64,000 bases of DNA from the NCBI RefSeq assembly GCF_022524485.1, contig NZ_JAKXMK010000009.1, forward strand, positions 62,001 to 126,000, read 5' to 3'. A model generated the notes under the pieces. The model was not told where the DNA came from. It ran no database searches and was given only the letters and a program-made list of their open reading frames with translations. Position 1 is the first letter of the stretch. Each line of letters begins with the position of its first letter. The stretch comes from Pseudonocardia alaniniphila. GTDB taxonomy: Bacteria; Actinomycetota; Actinomycetes; Mycobacteriales; Pseudonocardiaceae. Both the position numbers and the translations under genes were made by a program. Positions 30,994 to 38,055 of the stretch are shown here, one piece after another.

Positions 30994-31584
30994 GTGCAGC
31001 ATGCCTTCGTCTTCAATGAGGTTGCCGTTCTCGTACGGCACTGGTTCGAGATCGACCTCACCGACAGCCACATGGAGCACGGTGCGCGCGTCGAGATTCG
31101 CCTGCTGGCCCCCCAACCGCGCCGTGGTTCCGAGTCGGCTGCTCAGGTGATCGTGGTCGATCAGCCGGTGTGGCGGGCGGACCTGTTCGATCGTCTCGAC
31201 GGCAGCCCCGGAGCGTTCGAGGCGGCGCACTTTCACCCGCACTTCGTGGGGGTCGAGCCGTGTGAGCGGCACTGGGACAAGGCGGTCAAGGCCGCGCCGT
31301 GGGAGTGGCTGCAGACCCGCCTGTCCGATGTCGCGGAGATCGTTGCCTCGGCGGGCATGCAGCTTCGTGACCCGGCCACCGAGAACGAGCAGGTCAGGGC
31401 CGACGCCGGAGCGATCGTCGCCGCCGCACAGGGCCGTGCGCCGCTGCTGTGCCGGTCCAAGCAGCAGTGCCACGACTGGACTCGGGACGCCGAGGTCGCC
31501 GTGCACAGCATGCTGGGTTCGCTGGGGCGGCCCGATCTCCTCGACCGGGATCGGGTGTCGCCCTGGATTCCGGTGGGAGCGTGA
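30994..31584 (+). CDS. Conserved hypothetical protein
   Basis: This is a soluble 196-residue protein of unknown function. It starts at GTG 30994 with AGGAGCA just upstream. The N-terminal part looks like a beta-sandwich (W-F-E-I-D-L-T-D; A-Q-V-I-V-V-D-Q-P-V-W-R-A-D-L-F-D-R). It then has a His/Glu-rich patch (A-H-F-H-P-H-F-V-G-V-E-P-C-E-R-H-W) that could bind metal, followed by helices. No signal peptide or membrane segment is present. Nothing in the flanks (TerC, LuxR relic) points to a job. Confidence 0.65.
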   Translation: MQHAFVFNEVAVLVRHWFEIDLTDSHMEHGARVEIRLLAPQPRRGSESAAQVIVVDQPVWRADLFDRLDGSPGAFEAAHFHPHFVGVEPCERHWDKAVKAAPWEWLQTRLSDVAEIVASAGMQLRDPATENEQVRADAGAIVAAAQGRAPLLCRSKQQCHDWTRDAEVAVHSMLGSLGRPDLLDRDRVSPWIPVGA

Positions 31585-31634
31585 GGGACGACCGCCACTC
31601 GCGCCGGGAGGGGAGCCCGAATCAGCGAAAGGGC

Positions 31635-31784
31635 TGCGACGATCTGCATCTCCTGGCTGGTGAGACCGCTGGCTGTCTCGGCGGTCCGTCTGCGACCGAA
31701 GCGGTCGATCGACTCGCGGTATGCGCCCTCGGCAGCCTTGCCGTCGCTCAGCAACGCACGGGAGCGGGCCTCTATACCCAGCGG
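31635..31784 (-). pseudogene. Fragment of a LAL-type LuxR regulator
   Basis: Minus-strand codons read L-G-I-E-A-R-S-R-A-L-L-S-D-G-K-A-A-E, then Y-R-E-S-I-D-R-F-G-R, then S-G-L-T-S-Q-E-M-Q-I-V. The first blocks match the region just before the C-terminal helix-turn-helix in the two LuxR proteins to the right (A-L-G-V-E-A-R-S-R-A-L-V-S; L-Y-R-E-S-I-A-R-F-G). The last matches the start of the HTH itself (L-T-A-Q-E-A-Q-I). The roughly 70 residues that should lie between are deleted and both ends are missing. It is a relic of a third LAL gene on the opposite strand. Confidence 0.75.
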
Positions 31785-32253
31785 CGCAGCGCAGGAGACA
31801 TAGGCGGACTCAGCCGGGGTTTACCGCGGGCAGGCTTTGCGCGGGTGGTCGAGCACCTCCGGGAGCTGAGCGCCCGGTCCGCAATCGTCGCAGACGCCGA
31901 GGCGCTTGGAGGCCCCACCGGGGCCGGAGACCGGGGGTTTCTACGGGATTGATGAGTGTTCCGCTGCGGCAGCGTGATGCTCAGCGGAGGTCGCCTCATC
32001 AGGGGGCGGCTGTGTCGGCCGAGAGCGGTTGTGTGGCGTGTGCGTCAGGACTGTCCGGATCGGCTGGCCTGCTCGTCGCTCGTGCCTCGCCCAGACTGCC
32101 AACAGAACAGGAACTACTGCCGTGTTCGTGAACAGCTATCGGGCCGATGATCACCTACCAAACTGGCTTCGACCCGTCCCGGCGGCGCCTGTCCACGACC
32201 GCTGGCGGCTTCCACGCGGTCGAAGCGCCGGGGTGGCCGGGGATGGTGAGCTG
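31785..32253. other. Intergenic region before the first LuxR gene
   Basis: No supported gene. It holds the decaying flank of the LuxR fragment and presumably the promoter of the large LuxR gene. The frame of that gene is open from 32029, but the first 75 codons have no family features. Confidence 0.4.
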
Positions 32254-34971
32254 GTGCTGCTGGACCGAAGCGACGAGCGGGAGGTGCTCGACCGGCTGCT
32301 CAAGGCCGTCACGAGAGGCGAGAGCCGGGCACTTGTGGTGCGCGGTGAGCTGGGTGTGGGCAAGACGGCGTTGCTGGATGACCTCGTCGGACGGGCGTCG
32401 GGTTGTCGGGTGGAGCGCGTGGTCGGTGTCCAGTCGGAGTTGAAGCTGGCCTTCGCGGGGCTGTACCACTTGTGCAGGCCGATGCTGGGCTGGGCGGAGC
32501 GGTTGCCAGGTCCGCAGCGTGGTGCGCTGTACACGGCGTTCGGGGTGGGGGACGGACCAGCACCGGACCGGTTCCTGGTGGGCCTTGCGGTGCTGGGTTT
32601 GCTGGCCGAGGTGGCCCGCGAACGGCCGTTGGTGTGCGTGATCGATGACGCTCAGTGGCTGGATACCGCGTCTGTTCAGACGTTGACGTTCGTGGCCCGG
32701 CGCCTGGGCGTCGAGTCGGTCGTTGTGATCCTGGCTGTCCGCGAGCCCCACGAGCTGGATCTGTCCGGTCTGCCGGAGCTCGTCGTCGGCGGGCTGCCCG
32801 ACAAGGAGGCACGGGCGCTGCTGGGCTCTGCTCTGCGCGGTCCGGTGGACGAGCAGGTGCTCGACCGGATCGTTGCCGAGAGCCGGGGCAACCCGCTGGC
32901 GCTGCTGGAGCTGCTTCGGGAAGCGACGTCGGCCGAGCTCGCCAGCGGGCTGCTGAGCGGAGGGACGCTGCCAGGGCGGATCGACGCGAGCTACCTGGAA
33001 CGGATCGTGGCGCTGCCGGAGGAGACGCGGCGGCTTTTGCTCGTGGCCGCGGTGGAACCGGTGGGTGATTCGGTGCTGGTCTGGCGGGCCGCCGGGCTGC
33101 TCGGGATCGGCGCCGACGCTGTGGCGCCGGCGGCTGCGGCCGGATTGATCGAGATCGGCGCTCGGGTGCGGTTCCCGCATCCGATGGTTCGCGCTGTGGT
33201 CTGCCAGGCGGCGTCCCTGGAGGAGCGGCAGCACGCACACCGGCTGTTGGCAGAGGTCACCGATTCGGGGACGGATCCCGATCGCCGCGCCTGGCACCGA
33301 GGTCATGGGGCGGCCGGGCCGGACGAGGAGATCGCTGCAGAGCTCGAGCGTTCGGCCGGCCGGGCGCGGGCGCGTGGCGGCCCAGCCGCAGCCGCGGCAT
33401 TACTCGAGCGGGCGGCCGAACTGACGCTCGAGCCGGCTCGCCAGGCGGAGCGTGTGCTGGCCGCGGCGCAGGCCAGACACCAGGCCGGGATGACCGGCGC
33501 CGCCCGGGGCCTGTTATCACTGGCCGAATCGGAACCGCTGGACGATCTTCGGCGTGCCCGGGCGGAGCTGCTGTGTGCCCAGATCGCGTTCACCGAGCGC
33601 CGCGGGGGCGACGCGCCCCGCTTGCTGCTCAAGGTGGCGAGGGGGCTGGAGCCGCTCGACGTCAGGCTGGCCCGTGAGACCTACCTCGAAGGCCTCTCGG
33701 CGGCAATGTTCGCCGGTGCCGGCCTGCGGGAGATCGCCGAGGCCGCACGAGCCGCACCGCGCGCCACGCAGTTCCCGGGCGCAGGCGATCTTCTCCTCGA
33801 TGCCGTGGCGACTCGGCTCACGGACGGATACGCCGCGGGAGTGCCGATGATGAGGCGAGCGCTCCACGCGTTCCGCGGCTCCAACCTTCCCGAGGACGAG
33901 GGGCTGCGCTGGCTCTGGCTCGCTTCCACGACAGCCGCGCACACGTGGGACGACGGGACCTGGGCTGTCCTCGCCGATCGGTACGTCCGGCTTGCCCGGG
34001 ACGGCGGTGCGCTCGCGGTGCTTCCACTCGCCTTGACCTTGCGAACCGTCGTCTACACGTTCCTCGGCAAGCTGCCGGCCGCAGCACCGCTGATCGAGGA
34101 GGCGGAGGAGGCCACTCAAGCAACCGGAAGCCCCCCTATACCGATGGCTGCCATGTTGGTCGCTGCGTGGGGAGGCCGAGTGGCCGAAGCTTTCAGATTG
34201 ATCAACGCCACGGTCGCAGAGGTGGCGATCCGGGGTGAAGGCTTCGGTCTGACCGTCGCCCGGTGGGCGGAAGCGTTGCTCTGCAACAGCTTGAGCCGAC
34301 ACGACGATGCGTTCGTTGCGGCCAGTCAGGTCGGTGACGTGTCCCCACCGGAGCTGGGCCTGTCGGCATGGGGGATTCTGGTCGAACTCGTCGAGGCGGC
34401 CGCCCGCAGTGGGAGGCCCGAGCACGCCCACGCCGCCCTCCAACGACTCACGGAGACGACCCGCGCCAGCGGGACCGACTGGGCTTTAGGGGTCGAGGCC
34501 CGCTCGCGAGCCCTCGTGAGTGGGCACGAGGCGGCCGATCGGCTCTACCGCGAGGCGATCTCCCGGCTCAGCCGCACCCACGTCCGCGGGGCGCTCGCCC
34601 GCGCCCACCTGCTCTACGGCGAATGGCTGCGCCGCGAGCGCCGGCAGGCTGATGCGCGTGAGCAGTTTCGCCTCGCCCACGAAATGTTCACCGTGATGGG
34701 CGCCAGAGCGTTCGCCCGCCGCGCCGCGCGCGAGCTGCAGGCGGCCGGAGAGCCGGTCCGAAGGCGCTCCGTTGATACCGACTGCGGACTCAGCTCACGC
34801 GAGGAGCAGATTGCAAGGCTCGTAGCCGCGGGTCTGACGAACCCCGAGATCGCCGCCAGGCTCTTCCTCAGTCCACGGACCATCGAGTGGCATCTGACCA
34901 AGATCTTCGGGAAGCTCAACATCGCATCACGCAGGCAGCTACGCCGGTCAGCGCTATGGCCGGGGCCGTGA
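32254..34971 (+). CDS. LAL-family LuxR transcriptional regulator (AAA ATPase + LuxR HTH)
   Basis: This is a large ATP-dependent activator of about 905 residues. Walker A is G-E-L-G-V-G-K-T (near residue 31) and Walker B V-C-V-I-D-D-A-Q-W-L-D (near 127). A long helical TPR-like sensor region follows. The C-terminal LuxR HTH (about residues 846-902) reads L-S-S-R-E-E-Q-I-A-R-L-V-A-A-G-L, then N-P-E-I-A-A-R-L-F, then S-P-R-T-I-E-W-H-L. GTG 32254 (L-L-D-R-S-D-E-R-E-V-L-D-R-L-L) gives the usual start; longer forms are possible. It is a clear paralogue of the protein at 38056-40857, and a fragment of a third lies just upstream. Target genes are unknown. Confidence 0.9.
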   Translation: MLLDRSDEREVLDRLLKAVTRGESRALVVRGELGVGKTALLDDLVGRASGCRVERVVGVQSELKLAFAGLYHLCRPMLGWAERLPGPQRGALYTAFGVGDGPAPDRFLVGLAVLGLLAEVARERPLVCVIDDAQWLDTASVQTLTFVARRLGVESVVVILAVREPHELDLSGLPELVVGGLPDKEARALLGSALRGPVDEQVLDRIVAESRGNPLALLELLREATSAELASGLLSGGTLPGRIDASYLERIVALPEETRRLLLVAAVEPVGDSVLVWRAAGLLGIGADAVAPAAAAGLIEIGARVRFPHPMVRAVVCQAASLEERQHAHRLLAEVTDSGTDPDRRAWHRGHGAAGPDEEIAAELERSAGRARARGGPAAAAALLERAAELTLEPARQAERVLAAAQARHQAGMTGAARGLLSLAESEPLDDLRRARAELLCAQIAFTERRGGDAPRLLLKVARGLEPLDVRLARETYLEGLSAAMFAGAGLREIAEAARAAPRATQFPGAGDLLLDAVATRLTDGYAAGVPMMRRALHAFRGSNLPEDEGLRWLWLASTTAAHTWDDGTWAVLADRYVRLARDGGALAVLPLALTLRTVVYTFLGKLPAAAPLIEEAEEATQATGSPPIPMAAMLVAAWGGRVAEAFRLINATVAEVAIRGEGFGLTVARWAEALLCNSLSRHDDAFVAASQVGDVSPPELGLSAWGILVELVEAAARSGRPEHAHAALQRLTETTRASGTDWALGVEARSRALVSGHEAADRLYREAISRLSRTHVRGALARAHLLYGEWLRRERRQADAREQFRLAHEMFTVMGARAFARRAARELQAAGEPVRRRSVDTDCGLSSREEQIARLVAAGLTNPEIAARLFLSPRTIEWHLTKIFGKLNIASRRQLRRSALWPGP

Positions 34972-35131
34972 ACGTCGCACGGGTCCGGTTGCACCGCCGA
35001 CGGTGCGCAGGCCCAACTGTCGCGCCGCGAGCGCCGGCCTGCACCCGTGAACGCACCTGCCACCTCCCCGGTCGATGCGACCCGAGAGGTGCGAAGAAAC
35101 CTTGTTCGTCGTCAGCGGCGACGTGCCTGAT

Positions 35132-35716
35132 CTAATTTTCGGGAGCTGTCAATCGGGGCTCAGGCTTGATATAGAGGAGCAAGCAGAAGACGATCAGGGC
35201 CATGCCCACTGCCGGAGCGAAGAGGGCAACGACAGTTGCTGCTGCGAAGAGGGCCAGGGTCACCCAGGATCGCGTTCGAACGACGTGCCGCATGGCCGGA
35301 TCGCCGAGCTTCGGCCGGTCCAACGCCTCCCAGTACAGGACCAGGTACGTCGCGTCCACCAGGAAGAAGATGGCTGCGTAGAAGCTGACGGGGGACGCCG
35401 CCAACCTGGAGTCGGCGACCCAGGCCGTGGAGAACGGCACGAGCGAGACCGTGAAGAGATGGGCGAAGTTCGCCCACACCAGTCGCGGTGTCGATGTCTG
35501 CGCGAAGCTCATCAGGTGGTGATGGTTGGCCCACACGATTGCGATGAAGAGGTAGCTGACCGCGTAGCTGACCCCTGTCGGCCACAGCGAGAGGAGCGCC
35601 GAGAAGGAGTGCTCCGCCGGCGGCCTCAGATCCAGTACGAGAACGGTGATGAGCACCGCGAAAACAGCGTCCGAGAACAGGTGGAGCCGGTGCGGAGTGC
35701 TCGGCGTCCGAGTCAT
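35132..35716 (-). CDS. TMEM175-like (DUF1211) potassium-channel-family membrane protein
   Basis: This is a 194-residue membrane protein. The first helix has R-L-H-L-F-S-D-A-V-F-A-V-L-I-T-V-L-V-L, the F-S-D motif of the TMEM175 family, whose bacterial members form potassium-leak channels as multimers. Six hydrophobic segments are visible, matching one TMEM175 repeat. ATG 35716 is preferred (GGAGGGG upstream); the frame extends to 35782. It lies downstream of the glyoxalase gene on the same strand with a gap of 84 bases, so it may belong to that transcript or stand alone. Confidence 0.85.
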   Translation of the reverse strand: MTRTPSTPHRLHLFSDAVFAVLITVLVLDLRPPAEHSFSALLSLWPTGVSYAVSYLFIAIVWANHHHLMSFAQTSTPRLVWANFAHLFTVSLVPFSTAWVADSRLAASPVSFYAAIFFLVDATYLVLYWEALDRPKLGDPAMRHVVRTRSWVTLALFAAATVVALFAPAVGMALIVFCLLLYIKPEPRLTAPEN

Positions 35717-35800
35717 CCTCGGTCCCCTCCCTGCTCTCGAACGAGCCGCACTCGGCCCGAGCCGCAACACGGACGGCGTCATCGCATCCGCAGCCGCGTG

Positions 35801-36241
35801 CTACGTGCCTCCGGGCCGGCGATGGCCGATCTCCTGGAGCACCCAGGTGTTGCCGTCCGGGTCGGTGAAGTCGGCGAAGCTGGCATAGTCGCGGCGCTCG
35901 GGGTCGGGACCGGGGCACCAGCCGCCCTTCCAGCCGTCGATCGGGGCCTTGTGCCGGAGATCGCTGACATTCACACCGCGTCCGCGCAGCTCGCGATGGG
36001 CCGCCTCGATGTCGGCGACGATCAGAAAGGTGCTGCGTGTCGATCCCGGTGAGGCCTCGGTCAGCCCGGTGCCGATCTGGATCGAGCAGGCCGAGCCCGG
36101 GGGCGTCAGCTGCACGACACGGAATTCATTGCTCGGGTGATAGTCGACGTCGAGGATGAAGCCGGCCTTCTCGACGTAGAAGGCGGCAGCCCGGTCGACG
36201 TCGCTCACGGGCAGGGTGACGACTTCGAGGTGGTACTCCAT
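35801..36241 (-). CDS. Glyoxalase/bleomycin-resistance/dioxygenase-fold protein
   Basis: This is a 146-residue VOC-superfamily protein built from two beta-alpha-beta-beta-beta units. It begins H-L-E-V-V-T-L-P-V-S-D-V-D-R-A-A-A-F-Y and ends F-A-D-F-T-D-P-D-G-N-T-W-V-L-Q-E. The His near the N-terminus and the terminal Glu are in positions used as metal ligands in the family. The insert W-K-G-G-W-C-P-G-P-D is typical of a subgroup annotated only as VOC protein. Its ATG overlaps the stop of the DUF427 gene (TGATG), so the two are coupled. Reaction unknown. Confidence 0.85.
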   Translation of the reverse strand: MEYHLEVVTLPVSDVDRAAAFYVEKAGFILDVDYHPSNEFRVVQLTPPGSACSIQIGTGLTEASPGSTRSTFLIVADIEAAHRELRGRGVNVSDLRHKAPIDGWKGGWCPGPDPERRDYASFADFTDPDGNTWVLQEIGHRRPGGT

Positions 36242-37098
36242 CAGCTGAACACCTCGTCGGTGGTCAGGTCGCGGTCGACGCCGTGCGCGACGACGGACTG
36301 ACCGGGCTCGAGCCGGAGCCGGGAGCCGTCGAGGTGCACCTCGACCTTGTCCGGCTCGAACGAGACCATCCCGGAGATGCGTGTGACCCCGGGCCAGGCG
36401 TCCAGGTAGGACCAGGCCGCACCATGTGCGTCGCCGATGTCGTAGTAGCTGGCCAGGCCCTTGTACGGGCAGAACGTCTGGCCCGATGCGGGGGTGAGCG
36501 CGGATTCGTCGACGTCGGCGCGCGGGACGTACCAGCGGGGCGCGAACCCGGACTCGTACAGGGCGAGAGGGTGTCTGGTGTCGGCGACGACGCGGTCGCC
36601 GTGGCGGACGAGGAGGTGCCGGCTGGTCCGGCGGATGTCGATGCGGTGGTAACTGTCGGCGGCGTGACCGACGATGCGCTCGTCCTCCTCGTAGAAGGCG
36701 TCCATGGCCCTCCACGCGAACGCGACCCGGTCTGTCAGGTCGCTCGCGTGGGCCGCGAGTTCCGTGTGCTGCCACGCGGCGCGTGGCTTGCTGCGCCCAC
36801 CGGCCTCGACGGTGTACCAGGTTGTTGCCCCGAGATCCGCGTGCCGGGTGGTGTGCGTGCTGGGCTGAAGCACACCATCGGTGATGTCGCCGAGCGGAAA
36901 GTAGGCCACCGGGTAGCGGCCGGGCTCGTGCAGCAGAACGACGTCTTCGCTGTCGGCCACCCACGCGCCACCGAACCGGACGCGCATACGGCGGCGCAGC
37001 GGTTCGGCGAACAACAGTCGCTCGGGCAGCGGATCGGGCACGAGGAACCGGCCGATCGCGCCCGGCGCGAGCGGTCCTTGTTGCCAGGACAGACCCAT
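36241..37098 (-). CDS. DUF427-family protein (two domains)
   Basis: This is a 285-residue protein with two copies of the small beta-rich DUF427 domain. The C-terminal copy has the signature Y-V-P-R-A-D-V then C-P-Y-K-G-L-A-S-Y-Y-D-I. The N-terminal copy keeps V-A-Y-F-P-L-G-D-I but the C-P-Y-K-G block is replaced (H-A-D-L-G-A-T-T-W-Y). Function is not established for this family. It lies in an operon with an SDR upstream (37 bases) and a VOC protein downstream (overlapping), which suggests metabolism of a small reactive molecule. Confidence 0.82.
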   Translation of the reverse strand: MGLSWQQGPLAPGAIGRFLVPDPLPERLLFAEPLRRRMRVRFGGAWVADSEDVVLLHEPGRYPVAYFPLGDITDGVLQPSTHTTRHADLGATTWYTVEAGGRSKPRAAWQHTELAAHASDLTDRVAFAWRAMDAFYEEDERIVGHAADSYHRIDIRRTSRHLLVRHGDRVVADTRHPLALYESGFAPRWYVPRADVDESALTPASGQTFCPYKGLASYYDIGDAHGAAWSYLDAWPGVTRISGMVSFEPDKVEVHLDGSRLRLEPGQSVVAHGVDRDLTTDEVFS

Positions 37099-37135
37099 CG
37101 TTTTCCTTTCCGGAGAGCCCGCGGGTGCGGAGGTG

Positions 37136-37855
37136 TCAGGTCAGTGGCTCGCCGCCGTCGATGTGCAGCGTCTGGCCGGTGAGGAAGGGACTGGTCAGTG
37201 CGAACAGGACGCCGTTCGCGATGTCGTCGACGGTCCCGATGTGCTGGACGGGGTTGCGGGCGCTGATGTCGGCGAAGTAGCTCGCCTTGCGCTGCTCGCC
37301 GAAGTCGTCCCAGGCGCCGGTGTCGATCACGCCGGGGGAGATGGCGTTGACGCGGATCGGGGCCAGTTCCAGGGCCAGGGAGCGGGCCAGCACGTCGGCG
37401 GCGCCGTTGGTGATGGCAACACCCATCGTCCCGACCGCGATCTTCGACGCGGCGACGCCCGAGAAGAGCACGATCGATCCGTCGGCCGGCATCAGGGGTG
37501 CCAGGTGCTTGACCAGCATGAGCGGGCCGATCACCTTGGTGTCGAACGAGCGCCGGATCGCGTCGCGGTCCAGGTCGGCGAGGAGGCCGCGGGCGCGCGC
37601 CGAGGCTGTGGACACCACGTGGCCGATGGCTCCGAGCCGTTCGCCGAGGGCGGCGATGGAGGGTTCGTCGGTGAGGTCGACGGACTCGGCAGTGATCCCG
37701 GGCTCTCCGGCGTAGGCGTCGGCCAGGTCGTCCCGGTTGCGGCCGGCGGCGATGACGCGCGCTCCCGCGTCTCGGGCGGCGATCGTGACAGCGCGAGCGA
37801 TCCCGCTGCCGCGCCCGATGACCAGCACGGTCTGGTCGTGCAAGGGCCCGGTCAT
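37136..37855 (-). CDS. SDR-fold protein lacking the catalytic Tyr/Lys
   Basis: This is a short-chain dehydrogenase-fold protein of 239 residues. The nucleotide loop reads V-L-V-I-G-R-G-S-G-I-A-R (usual T-G-x-x-x-G-I-G). The C-terminal half (R-V-N-A-I-S-P-G-V-I-D-T; F-L-T-G-Q-T-L-H-I-D-G-G) is canonical. Where Y-x-x-x-K is expected, alignment on A-R-S-L-A-L-E-L-A-P places V-A-I-T-N, so both catalytic residues are replaced. It heads the minus-strand operon with DUF427 and VOC genes and is divergent from the second LuxR gene. It may act by another mechanism or as a binding protein. Confidence 0.82.
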   Translation of the reverse strand: MTGPLHDQTVLVIGRGSGIARAVTIAARDAGARVIAAGRNRDDLADAYAGEPGITAESVDLTDEPSIAALGERLGAIGHVVSTASARARGLLADLDRDAIRRSFDTKVIGPLMLVKHLAPLMPADGSIVLFSGVAASKIAVGTMGVAITNGAADVLARSLALELAPIRVNAISPGVIDTGAWDDFGEQRKASYFADISARNPVQHIGTVDDIANGVLFALTSPFLTGQTLHIDGGEPLT

Positions 37856-38055
37856 GACGGTGTCCTTTCCGCAGGTAGGCCTGAAGCGACCGCAGCGAGG
37901 TGACGGAAAGTGGTCATCTGTGCTCCCTATCCCTGCTTCGGCCGAGCCGCGCGCCCGGCTGCAGGCGTCAGGCAAGAAGCTTGTGTCCGCCTGGGCCGGG
38001 CTCGTATCCCCTGGTTGCTGGTCGTCATGGGTAGTGGGCCCGCCGCGCGGATAAC

